Assembly (NCBI GenBank): GCA_026003015.1
Contig: BPGL01000003.1
Location: 222,140 to 286,139 of the forward strand
Direction of reading: 5' to 3'
Length of the DNA: 64,000 bases
From: Actinomycetota bacterium
GTDB lineage: Bacteria > Actinomycetota > UBA4738 > HRBIN12
Shown here piece by piece: positions 48,952 to 58,393 of this stretch. The position numbers and the translations under genes are program-made. The notes beneath the pieces were generated by a model that saw only the letters and a list, made by a program, of their open reading frames with translations, made no database searches and was not told the origin of the DNA. How positions within the stretch are numbered: the stretch's first letter is position 1; the number at the start of each line of letters is the position of its first letter.

Positions 48952-50127
48952 TCAGCCCGCCAGCGCCCGGACGCCGCGCTTGACGAGCTGGTCGGCCACG
49001 ATGTTGCGCTGGATCTCGCTCGTGCCCTCCCAGATCCGGTCGACCCGGACCTCCCGCCAGAAGCGCTCGGCCACGTTCTCCCGCATGTACCCGCGCCCCC
49101 CGAAGATCTGCACGGCTCGGTCGGCGACCCGACCGGCCATCTCGCTGGCGTACAGCTTGGCCATCGAGCAGCGAGCGTGCTGCAGTTTGACGTCGAGCCC
49201 CCGGTCGATCGCCTGCGCGAGGTCGTAGGTCATGAGCCGCGCCGCCCACAGCTCCGTGACGCAGTCGGCGAGCATGTGCTGGATCGCCTGGAACCGGATG
49301 ATCGGCTCACCGAACTGCACCCGCTGTGTGGCGAACGCGGTCGCCTCCTCGATCAACCGCTCCGCCGCCCCGCAGCAACGGGCCGCGATCATGAGTCGCT
49401 CGTAGCGGAACCAGGCGTAGGTGAACGCGAGCCCGTCGCCCTCCTCCCCGATCCGGTGGGACACGGGAACCCGCACGTCGTCGAAGGCGACGATCGCATG
49501 GGTGTCGGGGAACGTGTGGGAGTAGGCCGGCTCGCGCACGAGACGGACGCCCGGCGTGTCCTTGTCCACGAAGAACATGGCGTGCGCCCCGGCGTGCGGC
49601 CCGCTCGCGAGCTTGGCCTGGAAGAAGATCCAGTCCGCGGTGTTGAACGACGTCACGTGCCACTTCTCCCCGCGCAGGACGTAGCCATCGCCCTCGCGCG
49701 TGGCCGTGGCCTGGATCGCGTCGACGTCGGAGCCCGCGCCGGCCTCCGTGATCGCGTAGCACTCGTGGCGCTCACCGCGGATCGTCGGAACGATCCACCG
49801 TTCGAGCTGCTCGGGCGTGACCACTTCCGGCGCCCACGACGGCGGCGTGTGCACGCACCACCCGAGCCCGTTCGTCACGCGTCCGATCTGTTCGGACACG
49901 AGCACCTGCTGGAACGTCGTCATGCCGCCGCCCCCGAGCTCCCGCGGCATGTTCATCGCGTACAGGCCCAGCTCGCGCGCGCGCTCGTGGTGACGACGGC
50001 GAACCTCCTCGGGGATCCGGCCGCCGTTGGCCTCGGCGTGCTCCTCCCAGGGGATCAGCTCCTCGTCGACGAAACGGCGCGCCCGCTCCTGGATCGCGCG
50101 GTCCTCATCGGACATCGGCTCGACCAC
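48952..50127 (-). CDS. Acyl-CoA dehydrogenase family protein
   Basis: A 391-residue flavoprotein. ITEAGAGSDVDA, RGEKWHVTSFNTADW, RAVQIFGGRGYMREN and RVDRIWEGTSEIQRNIVADQL define the family. It is the closest relative in this window of the dehydrogenase at 14223-15416. GTG 50127 is chosen because GGGAGG sits 6-11 nt upstream; an ATG four codons later (50115) lacks one. It follows the amidase gene with a 44-nt gap on the same strand. Electrons would go to ETF. Substrate unknown. Confidence 0.88.
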   Translation of the reverse strand: MVEPMSDEDRAIQERARRFVDEELIPWEEHAEANGGRIPEEVRRRHHERARELGLYAMNMPRELGGGGMTTFQQVLVSEQIGRVTNGLGWCVHTPPSWAPEVVTPEQLERWIVPTIRGERHECYAITEAGAGSDVDAIQATATREGDGYVLRGEKWHVTSFNTADWIFFQAKLASGPHAGAHAMFFVDKDTPGVRLVREPAYSHTFPDTHAIVAFDDVRVPVSHRIGEEGDGLAFTYAWFRYERLMIAARCCGAAERLIEEATAFATQRVQFGEPIIRFQAIQHMLADCVTELWAARLMTYDLAQAIDRGLDVKLQHARCSMAKLYASEMAGRVADRAVQIFGGRGYMRENVAERFWREVRVDRIWEGTSEIQRNIVADQLVKRGVRALAG

Positions 50128-50171
50128 GGTCCACCTCCCGCGCGGAGCATACCCCGCGCTTGAACCGTCGT

Positions 50172-51611
50172 TCAGCCGTCGCCGGCCGGCGGCGGGATCG
50201 ACGCGGCGATCCGGGTCCACGGCCGGGCCCGCTCGATGGCGGCCCCGACGCGGAAGGCCGCCGCGTCGTCGTACGGCCGGGCGACGACCTGGACGCCGAC
50301 CGGCGCGCCGGCGGCGGCGGTCCCGGCCGGCACGACGAGCACCGGACAGGCCGACAGCACGTTGAACGGCGTCGTGAGCACCGTCTCGTACTGCCGATCG
50401 TAGGGCCCGCCGTCCAGACGCGACGTGCGCCCGAGCCATGGGTCGCCGGCGGGGACGCCCGCGACGGCCCACGTCGGACACACGATCGCCCGGTACGTTC
50501 GGAAGAGCTCCCCGAGCGGTCGGTAGGCGGCCGCCTCGATCTCCAGCCCGCGCAGGAACGCGTCGGGCCCCGTCCGTCCGGCCCGGATCTCCTCGCCCCA
50601 GGCGAGCGTGTAGTCGCACAGGTCGTCGGCGTGCTCGGCGATGAGCGCCTCGATGTCGGCGCCGAAGATCGTCGCGTAGTGGGCCCGCGCCGCCCGCGTG
50701 AGCTCCTCGAGCGACCAGGGCAGGCTCACGTCCTCGACGGTCGCGCCGGCCTCGGCGAGCGCGCCGCCGACGGCCCGCACGCACGCAGCGACCTCCTCGG
50801 CGACCTCGTAGGTCCCCAGGTCCGTCGACAGACCGATCCGCCACCCCTCGATCCCGCCCGGGACCGACGGGACGCGGACCTTCGGGCGCAGCGTGGTGAC
50901 GTCGGCCGGGTGCGGCCCCGCCAGCACGTTCTGCAAGAGCGCCGCGTCGGCCACGGTGCGCGCCAGCGGCCCCTCGTGGCAGTAGCGATCGAGGTTGTAG
51001 GGCGGGTCGACCGGCACCCGCCCGTGCGGCGGCTTGAAGCCCACGACGCCGCAGGCCGACGCCGGGAGCCGGATCGAGCCGCCGATGTCGGAGCCGTTCG
51101 CGAGCATCGCCGTCCCCGCGGCCAGGGCGGCAGCGCTGCCGCCCGAGGAGCCGCCCACCCCGAGAGAGGGGTTCCACGGGTTGCGCGTGATCCCCCACAG
51201 CCGCGAGTGCGTCACGACCGTGCAGGAAAGCTCCGGCGTCGTCGTGGTGGCGTGCACGATGCCCCCGGCGCGCACGATGCGCTCGGCGACCGGGGCGGTC
51301 GTCGTCGCGACGCGGTCGCGGAACACGAGCGATCCGAGGGTGTGCCTCCACCCCTTGAGCGGGGTCTCCTCCTTGAGCGCCACGGGCAGGCCCTCGAGGG
51401 GCCGCACGGGTCCGCCCCGCGCGTAGCGCTCCTCGGCCCGGCGGGCCCGTTCCATCGCCTCGTCGAACCGCGTCTCCGCGAACGCGTGCACCGTGCGCTC
51501 GACGACCTCCGCCCGTGCGATCGTCGAGGCCATGAGCTCGACCGGCGACAGCGTCCGCTCGCGGAACGCCCGAAGCGCGTCGACGGCGGTGAGCTCCCAG
51601 GGTTCCGTCAC
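50172..51611 (-). CDS. Amidase-signature hydrolase
   Basis: A 479-residue amidase-signature enzyme. The Ser-cisSer-Lys triad is visible: K80 in GLPVALKEE, GGSSGGSAAALAAG (residues 153-166, holding the cis-Ser) and GSDIGGSIR with S179 as nucleophile. These enzymes hydrolyse a C-N amide bond to acid and ammonia or amine. The rest matches the GatA-like/amidase length. No gatB/gatC lie nearby, so a tRNA amidotransferase role is unlikely. Same strand as, and 55 nt downstream of, a cysteine-synthase-like gene. Substrate unknown. Confidence 0.88.
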   Translation of the reverse strand: MTEPWELTAVDALRAFRERTLSPVELMASTIARAEVVERTVHAFAETRFDEAMERARRAEERYARGGPVRPLEGLPVALKEETPLKGWRHTLGSLVFRDRVATTTAPVAERIVRAGGIVHATTTTPELSCTVVTHSRLWGITRNPWNPSLGVGGSSGGSAAALAAGTAMLANGSDIGGSIRLPASACGVVGFKPPHGRVPVDPPYNLDRYCHEGPLARTVADAALLQNVLAGPHPADVTTLRPKVRVPSVPGGIEGWRIGLSTDLGTYEVAEEVAACVRAVGGALAEAGATVEDVSLPWSLEELTRAARAHYATIFGADIEALIAEHADDLCDYTLAWGEEIRAGRTGPDAFLRGLEIEAAAYRPLGELFRTYRAIVCPTWAVAGVPAGDPWLGRTSRLDGGPYDRQYETVLTTPFNVLSACPVLVVPAGTAAAGAPVGVQVVARPYDDAAAFRVGAAIERARPWTRIAASIPPPAGDG

Positions 51612-51666
51612 GACGTCGGAAACCCTACCGCGCCGACTCCGCGGTTGAGGCGGCGCTCGTCGGGCG

Positions 51667-52707
51667 CTAGGAGATGAACTCCAGGCGGTCGCGGTTCGCC
51701 TCGATCGCCGCGAGCGAGTCCGGATCGATCGGATGCTCCCGTTCGGGCTCCGCCACGTCGGGTCGCTCGCCGAACAGCTCCCCCGACAGGTACCGCTGGC
51801 CCGTGTCCGGCACCACGGTGACGATCCGGCGCAGCTCCGGATGCTTGGCGGCGACCTTGTGGGCCGCGACCACGTTGATCCCCGAGGAGGGGCCGCCCAG
51901 CAGCCCCTCCTCGCGAGCCAGCCGGCGGGCCATCGCCAGGGCCTCGTCCGTCGTGACCGTGACGATCCCGTCCATCAGCGCCAGGTCGAGGTTGGGGGGC
52001 ACGATCCCGTCGCCGATCCCCGGCACACCGTGCGTGCCCCACCGCTGCTCGCTGATCAAGGGGCACTCGGCGGGCTCGACGGCGAAGGCCCGCACGGCGG
52101 GGTCGTGACGCTTCAGCGCACGCGCGACGCCGGTGATCCACCCGCCCGTTCCCTGGGCCGCGACGACGGCGTCGACGCGACCGTCCGTCTGCTCCCAGAT
52201 CTCCTCGCCGGACGCCTCCTGCGCGACGGGGTTGTCGGGGTTCTCGAACTCCCCGGGGAAGAAGTACCGTTCCGGGTCGGCGGCCACGATCTCCCGCATC
52301 CGGGCCAGCGCGAGATCGATGTCGGTGCCCGCGCCGGGGGTGAGGACGAGCTCGGCGCCGTAGGCGGCGATCATCCGCTTGCGCTCCGGGCTCATGCCCT
52401 CCGGCATCACGATCACGCAGGGGTAGCCCTTGATCGCGGCGACGGCGCTGCAGGCGATCCCGGCGTTGCCGGTCGTGCACTCGATCACGGTCATGCCGGG
52501 GCGAAGGTCCCCGCGGCGCTCGGCCTCCTCGAACATGTGTCGGTAGATCCGGTCCTTGACCGAGCCCGTGGGCCCGTACCACTCGACCTTGGCCAAGAGC
52601 TCGACCCCCTCAGGGCCCACCCGACCGAGACGCACGAGCGGCGTCCGGCCCACGGCGTCGAGCACCGTCTCGACGACGCGCGCGTGCGCGTTCCACCCGA
52701 TGCCCAC
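51667..52707 (-). CDS. PLP-dependent cysteine synthase/cystathionine beta-synthase-like enzyme
   Basis: A 346-residue fold-type-II PLP enzyme. The PLP lysine is K51 in GPTGSVKDRI; TTGNAGIACS and VAAQGTGGWITGV bind the PLP phosphate and substrate, and LGGPSSGIN lies near the end. These are the motifs of O-acetylserine sulfhydrylase/CBS family members. GTG 52707 has AAGGAGG just upstream; the alternative ATG 52731 overlaps the IclR stop in ATGA and adds eight residues. It forms a unit with the IclR gene and, downstream, an amidase and an acyl-CoA dehydrogenase. A role in cysteine synthesis or in degrading a beta-substituted amino acid are both possible. Confidence 0.85.
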   Translation of the reverse strand: MGIGWNAHARVVETVLDAVGRTPLVRLGRVGPEGVELLAKVEWYGPTGSVKDRIYRHMFEEAERRGDLRPGMTVIECTTGNAGIACSAVAAIKGYPCVIVMPEGMSPERKRMIAAYGAELVLTPGAGTDIDLALARMREIVAADPERYFFPGEFENPDNPVAQEASGEEIWEQTDGRVDAVVAAQGTGGWITGVARALKRHDPAVRAFAVEPAECPLISEQRWGTHGVPGIGDGIVPPNLDLALMDGIVTVTTDEALAMARRLAREEGLLGGPSSGINVVAAHKVAAKHPELRRIVTVVPDTGQRYLSGELFGERPDVAEPEREHPIDPDSLAAIEANRDRLEFIS

Positions 52708-52727
52708 CGATCCTCCTTCCTGGGCGC

Positions 52728-53513
52728 TCATCCGTACGCCGACCGTCGCTGGACGTAGCCGAGGCGCCGGGACAGCGCAAGCGCGGTCTCGCTCGCGAGC
52801 AGCGCGACCCGCGGGAGGTCGACCGCGCGCATCCGGAACGCCGGCCCGCTCACCGACAGAGCCGCGGTGACCCGTCCGTCGGCCTGGCGCACCGGCGCCG
52901 CCACGGCGTTCAGGCCGTCCTCGAGCTCCTCGAGGGTCTGGGCCCAGCCGCGGCGGCGGACCTCCTCCAGCTGGGCCCGGAGCACGTCGGGGTCGGTCAC
53001 GGTGCGCGGCGTCCGTCGTTCGAGCGGGCCGGCCAGGAACCGCTCGCGCTCGGCGTCGTCCATGTAGGCGAGCAGCACCTTGCCGTTCGAGGAGCAGTGC
53101 AGGGGGGTTCGGCGCCCGACCCAGTTGACGCTCACGATCGATCGCGAGCCCGATACCTGGTCGACGTACACGACCGCGTCGCCCGACTGCACCCCGATGT
53201 TGACGGTCTCGCGCGTGCGCTCGGCGAGCTCCTCGAGCAGCGGGCGACCGGAGCGGACGAGGTCGAGCCCGGTCATCGCGGCCCCCGCGAGACGGATCAG
53301 CCCGAAGCCGAGGCGGAAGCGCTCGCTGAACGGGTCGCGTTCGACGAGGCCGCGGTCGGCCAGGGTCGCGAGCAGGCGCGAGGCCGTGGCCTTGTGCACC
53401 CCCAGGCGCCGTCCGAGCTCGGACACGCCCACCTCGCCGGCCTCGGCGATCAGCTCGAGCGCCCGCACGGCCCGGGCGACGGAGCGCAGGCCCCCGCCGT
53501 CCCCGTTCTCCAT
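52728..53513 (-). CDS. IclR-family transcriptional regulator
   Basis: A 261-residue IclR-type regulator. The winged HTH (about residues 9-65) contains [21 protein letters not shown], and the ligand-binding domain has [16 protein letters not shown] and [14 protein letters not shown]. It diverges from the soxBDAG genes, 172 nt apart, and heads a leftward operon with cysteine-synthase-like, amidase and acyl-CoA dehydrogenase genes. TGCAACG repeats in the divergent gap may be its sites. It may control sarcosine oxidase, the leftward operon or both. Confidence 0.9.
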   Translation of the reverse strand: MENGDGGGLRSVARAVRALELIAEAGEVGVSELGRRLGVHKATASRLLATLADRGLVERDPFSERFRLGFGLIRLAGAAMTGLDLVRSGRPLLEELAERTRETVNIGVQSGDAVVYVDQVSGSRSIVSVNWVGRRTPLHCSSNGKVLLAYMDDAERERFLAGPLERRTPRTVTDPDVLRAQLEEVRRRGWAQTLEELEDGLNAVAAPVRQADGRVTAALSVSGPAFRMRAVDLPRVALLASETALALSRRLGYVQRRSAYG

Positions 53514-53515
53514 CC

Positions 53516-53541
53516 TGCAACGCTCCTCGCTCGGTGCAACG
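53516..53541. promoter_or_regulatory. TGCAACG direct repeats upstream of iclR-type gene
   Basis: TGCAACG occurs at 53516-53522 and 53535-53541 (19-nt period), and an inverted CGTTGCG at 53620-53626. All lie in the IclR/soxB divergent gap of 172 nt. Candidate regulator half-sites; binding is untested. Confidence 0.35.
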
Positions 53542-53685
53542 GCCCGGACGCTAGGGAACCCGAGGTCGCCGTGTCAAGCCGGGTCGGGGCGCCCCGGTCG
53601 CGCGGACGCGGGTCGCTCCCGTTGCGATGGCCGCACCACCGATGTTGACCGCGACCCGCGCCGTCGGCGACCCTCCAGGCTCCCG

Positions 53686-54885
53686 ATGGCGGAACGGTAC
53701 TGGCGTGCGGCGGCGCCGAAGGCCTCCTACGAGGTCGTGATCGTCGGCGCGGGTGGCCACGGGCTGGCGACCGCCTACTACCTCGCGCGCAACCACGGGA
53801 TCACCGACGTGTGCGTCGTCGAGAAGGGCTGGCTCGGCGGCGGGAACATGGCGCGCAACACGACGATCATCCGGTCGAACTACCTATGGGACGAGTCGGC
53901 CGCGATCTACGAGCACGCGCTTCGGCTCTGGGAGGGGCTCGAGGCGGAGCTCGACGCCGACCTGCAGTTCTCCCAGCGCGGCGTGATGAACCTCGCCCAC
54001 GGTCTGCAAGAGGTCCGGGCGGGGGTTCGGCGCGTGGAGGCGAACCGGCTGAACGGCATCGACGCCGAGTGGCTCACGCCCGAGCAGGTCCACGAGCGCT
54101 GCCCGATCATCGATACCTCGCCGCGTCTGCGCTACCCGGTCCTCGGAGCGACCTTCCAGCCGCGCGGGGGCGTCGCCCGTCACGACAAGGTCGCGTGGGC
54201 GTACGCGACGAGGGCGAGCGAGCTCGGGGTCGACATCGTCGAGCACTGCGAGGTCCGGGGGTTCGTGCGCGGGCCCGGCGGCAGGGTCGAAGGGGTCGAG
54301 ACCACGAGGGGCAGGATCCTCGCCGGCCGCGTCGGGCTCGTGGCCGCCGGGCACACGAGCGTGCTCGCCTCCCTCGTCGGGCTGCGCCTGCCCCTGCAGT
54401 CCCATCCCCTGCAGGCGCTCGTGTCCGTCCTGTATGAGCCGGTGTTGGACACCGTCGTGATGTCCAACGCGATCCACGTCTACGTGTCGCAGGCCGACAA
54501 GGGCGAGCTCGTGATGGGGGCCGGCATCGACGCCTACAACGGCTATGCACAGCGCGGCTCGTTCCACGTGATCGAGCACCAGCTCGCGGCCGCGGTCGAG
54601 CTGTTCCCGATCTTCGCCCACGCGAAGGTCCTGCGGACCTGGGCGGGGATCGTCGACGTCTGCCCCGACGCCTCTCCGATCATCGGGCCCACACCGATCG
54701 ACGGGCTGTTCCTCAACTGCGGTTGGGGGACCGGCGGGTTCAAGGCGACCCCGGGGTCGGGGTGGGTCTTCGCCGAGACGCTCGCGACGGGTCGACCGCA
54801 CCCCCTGGCCGCTGCCTTCGGGCTCGACCGGTTCACCTCAGGCGCGCTGATCGACGAGCACGGCGCTGCGGCGGTGGCGCACTGA
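53686..54885 (+). CDS. soxB: Sarcosine oxidase beta subunit
   Basis: A 399-residue FAD subunit of heterotetrameric sarcosine oxidase. [20 protein letters not shown] is the dinucleotide fold, and NTTIIRSNY matches the SoxB flavin motif. Also [14 protein letters not shown] near the C-terminus, where the FMN/FAD-binding region of SoxB lies. SoxBDAG oxidises sarcosine to glycine, producing methylene-THF, NADH-type reduction chemistry and hydrogen peroxide as in characterised enzymes. ATG 53686; no strong ribosome-binding site is apparent. Its stop overlaps soxD (ATGA), and the order B-D-A-G is that of known operons. Confidence 0.93.
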   Translation: MAERYWRAAAPKASYEVVIVGAGGHGLATAYYLARNHGITDVCVVEKGWLGGGNMARNTTIIRSNYLWDESAAIYEHALRLWEGLEAELDADLQFSQRGVMNLAHGLQEVRAGVRRVEANRLNGIDAEWLTPEQVHERCPIIDTSPRLRYPVLGATFQPRGGVARHDKVAWAYATRASELGVDIVEHCEVRGFVRGPGGRVEGVETTRGRILAGRVGLVAAGHTSVLASLVGLRLPLQSHPLQALVSVLYEPVLDTVVMSNAIHVYVSQADKGELVMGAGIDAYNGYAQRGSFHVIEHQLAAAVELFPIFAHAKVLRTWAGIVDVCPDASPIIGPTPIDGLFLNCGWGTGGFKATPGSGWVFAETLATGRPHPLAAAFGLDRFTSGALIDEHGAAAVAH

Positions 54886-55163
54886 TGCTGCAGATCCCCT
54901 GCCCCTGGTGCGGTCCGCGCGACGAGGTGGAGTTCCGCTACGGCGGCCAGGCGCACGTCGCCTACCCCGAGGACCCCGCCGCGCTGTCCGACGACGACTG
55001 GGGCGCGTTCCTGTTCTTCCGCGACAACCCGAAGGGCCCCTGGCGGGAGCGCTGGGTGCACGTCGCCGGGTGTCGGCGATGGTTCAACGCCGTGCGGGAC
55101 ACCGCGACCCACCGCCTCATCACGACGTACCGGCTCGACGAGCCGCCGCCGGAGCTGCCGTGA
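54885..55163 (+). CDS. soxD: Sarcosine oxidase delta subunit
   Basis: A 92-residue zinc-binding subunit. CPWCGPRDEVEF supplies C6 and C9, and WVHVAGCRRWF supplies H59 and C63; together a CxxC...HxxxC zinc site as in SoxD. The ALSDDDWGAFLFFRDNPKG segment is also characteristic. ATG 54885 overlaps the soxB stop, and its own stop overlaps soxA (GTGA). It is required for assembly of the heterotetramer in characterised systems. Confidence 0.93.
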   Translation: MLQIPCPWCGPRDEVEFRYGGQAHVAYPEDPAALSDDDWGAFLFFRDNPKGPWRERWVHVAGCRRWFNAVRDTATHRLITTYRLDEPPPELP

Positions 55164-57841
55164 CGGGCCGCCGGGTGGAGGTGGGCGGCGCCGGCGTCGA
55201 CCGCGCACGGCCGATCGGGTTCCGGTTCGACGACGTCGACCGCGAGGGGCTCGCGGGCGACACGCTCGCGAGCGCCCTGCTCGCCGCCGGGGTGGACGTC
55301 GTGGCGTCCTCGCCGATCCTCGGGCGTCCCCGTGGGATCGTCTCGGCGGGCTCCGAGGAGCCGAGCGCCTTCGTGGAGCTCACCGAACCCTGGTTCGACC
55401 CGATCGTCGCGGCGACGACCGTCGAGCTCGTCGAGGGGCTCGCGGCCCGCGGTCGTCCGGGCGTCGGCCGGCTGCCGACGTCGCCGCCGCCCGAGCGCCG
55501 CGCCCGCCACGTCCACCGCCACGTCGAGACCGTCGTCGTCGGCGGCGGCACCGCGGGTCTGGAGGCGGCCGAGGCGGCCGCCGCGCGCGGCGACCGGGTC
55601 CTCGTCGCCCAGGACCGACCCTGGTGGGGACCCGCGATCCCCGACCCCGAGGCCCAGGCTCGGGCGGCCCGGCTGGCGGTCGCTGACGACGTCACGGCGC
55701 TCGCCTCGACCGTGGCGCTCGGCGTCTACGACGACGGGTACGTCGTGCTCCTCGAGCGCGGCGGGGACGGACGCGACCGCGTCTGGCACGTCCGGGCGGC
55801 CCGCGTGGTCCTCGCGACCGGTGCGACGGAGCGACCGATCGCCTTCGCCGACTGCGACCGGCCCGGGGTGATGCTCGCCGGCGCCGTCCGCGTGTACCTC
55901 GAGCGGTTCGCGGTCCTCGCGGGGCAGCGCGCGGTCGTGTTCACGACGAACGACGGCGCGTACCCCCTCGCCGATCGGATCCGCGAGGCCGGCGGCGAGG
56001 TCGTCGCGATCGTCGACGTCCGCGACGACGGCTCGGGGAACGCGCCGCCCGTGTCCGGCATCGAGGTGCTTCGGGGCTGGGCCGTCGCGGCGGTCGAGGG
56101 CGAGACGAGGGTGCGCGCCGTCCACCTCGTCGGCCCCGGCGGCCGGCGCGAACGGGTGGAGGCCGACCTCGTCGCGGTCAGCGGGGGATGGATGCCGAGC
56201 CTCGGTCTGTACCGGGCGATCGGCGGAGGGCTCAGGCCCGACGAACGGCTCGCCGCGTTCGTCCCCGACGGCTCGGGCCCGCCGTGGCTCGAGGTCGTCG
56301 GGGCGGCCGCCGGCGAGGGCCTGCCGGCGAGCGCCCCGTTCTGGTACACGCCCGCCGAGGACCTCACGCGCCACGTCGTCGACCTGCAGCGCGACCAGAC
56401 CGTGGCCGACGTGCTGGCGGCCGTCGAGGCCGGCCTTCGCAGCGTCGAGCACGTGAAGCGTCGCACCTACATCGGCACCGCGCTCGACCAGGGGCGCACC
56501 AGCGGGCACCTGGTCGCCGAGATCGTGAACGCGGCCCTCGGCGACCCCCTCGGCGCGCAGGGACCGACCACGGCGCGCCCGCCGACGGCTCCGGCGCCGT
56601 TCACGGCCCTCGCCGGCGTGGACCGGGGCGAGCTGCTCGACCCGGTCCGCACGACCCCGATCCACCGCTGGCACGTGGCGAACGGGGCGACCTTCGAGGA
56701 CGTCGGGCAGTGGAAGCGCCCGCGGGCCTACCCGCGCCCGGGCGAGGACCTGGAGGCCGCCGTGCTCCGCGAGTGTCGGGCGGTGCGGGAGGCGGCCGGC
56801 GTGCTCGACGCCTCGACCCTGGGCAAGATCGAGGTGGTGGGGCCCGACGCCGGCGCGTTCCTCGACCGGATGTACACGAACCGGATGTCGACCCTGCCCG
56901 TCGGGCGGATCCGCTACGGCCTGATGCTCGGGCTCGACGGCATGGTGGTCGACGACGGAGTGGCGATGCGTCTGGCCGAGGACCGGTTCCTCGTGACGAC
57001 GACGACCGGCGGGGCGGCCGCGGTGCTCGACCGCTTCGAGGAGTGGCTCCAGACGGAGTGGCCCCACCTGCGCGTGTACTGCACCAGCGTGACCGAGCAG
57101 TGGGCCGTCGTCGCGATCGGCGGGCCGCTCGCCCGCGAGGTCGTTCGCGCGATGGGCACCGACGTGGACCTCGACGCCTCGTCCTTCCCGTTCATGACCT
57201 GGCGGGAGGGGACGGTCGCGGAGGTGCCGGCGCGCCTGTGCCGCGTCTCGTTCACCGGCGAGCTTTCCTACGAGCTCCACGTCGACGGGCGCCACGGCGC
57301 CCACGTGTGGGAGGCGGCGATCGCGGCCGGGGAGCCGTACGGTCTGACCCCCTACGGCACCGAGGCGATGCACGTGCTGCGCGCCGAGAAGGGCTACATC
57401 ATCGTCGGACAGGACACCGACGGGACCGTGACGCCCGACGATCTCGGCATGGGCTGGATCGTCCGCACGGACGGGTCGGACTTCCTCGGACGTCGCTCCC
57501 TGGAGCGCCCCGACGCACGCCGGCCGGACCGGCGTCACCTCGTCGGCCTCGTCCCCGTGGATCGCTCGACCCTGGTGGCCGAGGGAGCCCAGCTCGTCGC
57601 CCGCGGCGACGCCGACGGCCTCGGGGGTCGCCCGGCGCCCGAGCCGGTGCCGATGCTCGGGCACGTGACCTCGAGCTACCGAAGCGCCGTGCTCGGCCAC
57701 CCGTTCGCGCTCGCGATGCTGCGCGCCGGGCGGTCGCGCCACGGGGAGGTCGTCGACGCCGTCGCGCACGGGCGGTCGGTGCCCTGCGAGGTCGTGCCGC
57801 CGATCTTCTGGGACCCGGAGGACGCGCGTCGTGACGGCTGA
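55160..57841 (+). CDS. soxA: Sarcosine oxidase alpha subunit
   Basis: An 893-residue large subunit. The N-terminal ferredoxin-like domain contains GDTLASALLAAGV, then the NAD-binding fold VVVGGGTAGLEAAEAA starts near residue 125. ALDQGRTSGHLVAEIVNAAL follows, and the C-terminal GcvT-like folate domain (about 540-870) includes GKIEVVGPDAGAFLDRM and VSFTGELSYELHVDG. Slightly shorter than the usual 960-1000 residues but complete in domain order. The GTG start at 55160 overlaps the soxD stop; its end overlaps soxG by 11 nt. It forms methylene-THF from the sarcosine methyl group. Confidence 0.93.
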   Translation: MTGRRVEVGGAGVDRARPIGFRFDDVDREGLAGDTLASALLAAGVDVVASSPILGRPRGIVSAGSEEPSAFVELTEPWFDPIVAATTVELVEGLAARGRPGVGRLPTSPPPERRARHVHRHVETVVVGGGTAGLEAAEAAAARGDRVLVAQDRPWWGPAIPDPEAQARAARLAVADDVTALASTVALGVYDDGYVVLLERGGDGRDRVWHVRAARVVLATGATERPIAFADCDRPGVMLAGAVRVYLERFAVLAGQRAVVFTTNDGAYPLADRIREAGGEVVAIVDVRDDGSGNAPPVSGIEVLRGWAVAAVEGETRVRAVHLVGPGGRRERVEADLVAVSGGWMPSLGLYRAIGGGLRPDERLAAFVPDGSGPPWLEVVGAAAGEGLPASAPFWYTPAEDLTRHVVDLQRDQTVADVLAAVEAGLRSVEHVKRRTYIGTALDQGRTSGHLVAEIVNAALGDPLGAQGPTTARPPTAPAPFTALAGVDRGELLDPVRTTPIHRWHVANGATFEDVGQWKRPRAYPRPGEDLEAAVLRECRAVREAAGVLDASTLGKIEVVGPDAGAFLDRMYTNRMSTLPVGRIRYGLMLGLDGMVVDDGVAMRLAEDRFLVTTTTGGAAAVLDRFEEWLQTEWPHLRVYCTSVTEQWAVVAIGGPLAREVVRAMGTDVDLDASSFPFMTWREGTVAEVPARLCRVSFTGELSYELHVDGRHGAHVWEAAIAAGEPYGLTPYGTEAMHVLRAEKGYIIVGQDTDGTVTPDDLGMGWIVRTDGSDFLGRRSLERPDARRPDRRHLVGLVPVDRSTLVAEGAQLVARGDADGLGGRPAPEPVPMLGHVTSSYRSAVLGHPFALAMLRAGRSRHGEVVDAVAHGRSVPCEVVPPIFWDPEDARRDG

Positions 57842-58383
57842 TCCGCGCATGCGCTCACCCCTGGCCCACCGAGCCGACGACCTCGAGCGGGTCGCCGGGC
57901 TGACCGACGGAGCCGTGCACGCCCGGGAGCTCGTCGGGTGGACGCAGCTCGACCTGCGCCTCGACGCGACGGCGGTGGATCGCTCGGTCGTGGAGCTGCC
58001 GCGTGAGCCGAACACCGCCTCGGGGACGGCGCTGTGGCTCGGCCCCGACGAATGGCTCGTCCTCGGCGTCCCCGGCACCGCCGAGGCGCTGCGTCGCGAC
58101 CCTCGACGCGGGCCTGGCGGGCCTTCATCGGAGCGTCGTCGACGTGAGCGCTGCGCGCGCGATCGTCGAGCTCGAGGGCCCCGGGCGCCACGACCTGCTG
58201 GCCGGGGGTTGCCCGATCGACCTGCACCCCCGCGCATGGGGACCCGGACGCTGCGCGCAGACCCTCTACGGCCGAGCGCAGGTGCTGCTGCAGGAGCTCG
58301 AGGGGCGGACCCGGCTGTTCGTGCGCTCCTCGTTCGCCGACTACCTCCTGGATCGGCTGCTCGCCGACGCCGCGGCCCGCTGA
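57831..58383 (+). CDS. soxG: Sarcosine oxidase gamma subunit (frameshifted)
   Basis: The gamma subunit, about 183 residues when repaired. The first part, GTG 57831, reads MTADPRMRSPLAHRADDL and LWLGPDEWLVLG; the frame then breaks near 58091-58100 and continues one base later as LDAGLAGLHRSVVDVSAARAI, with CPIDLHPRAWGPG and RSSFADYLLDRLL near the end. All are typical SoxG motifs. Skipping one base after GAGGCGCTG restores the whole protein. The shift has the same sign as the other breaks in 57.8-64 kb, so an extra base in the consensus is the simplest cause. If real, the sarcosine oxidase would be inactive. Confidence 0.78.
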
Positions 58384-58393
58384 GGGCGGCGGC

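Noticed and set aside
50172..51611. GatA subunit of aspartyl/glutamyl-tRNA amidotransferase.
   Set aside because: No gatB or gatC nearby, and the context is catabolic; a general amidase is more likely.
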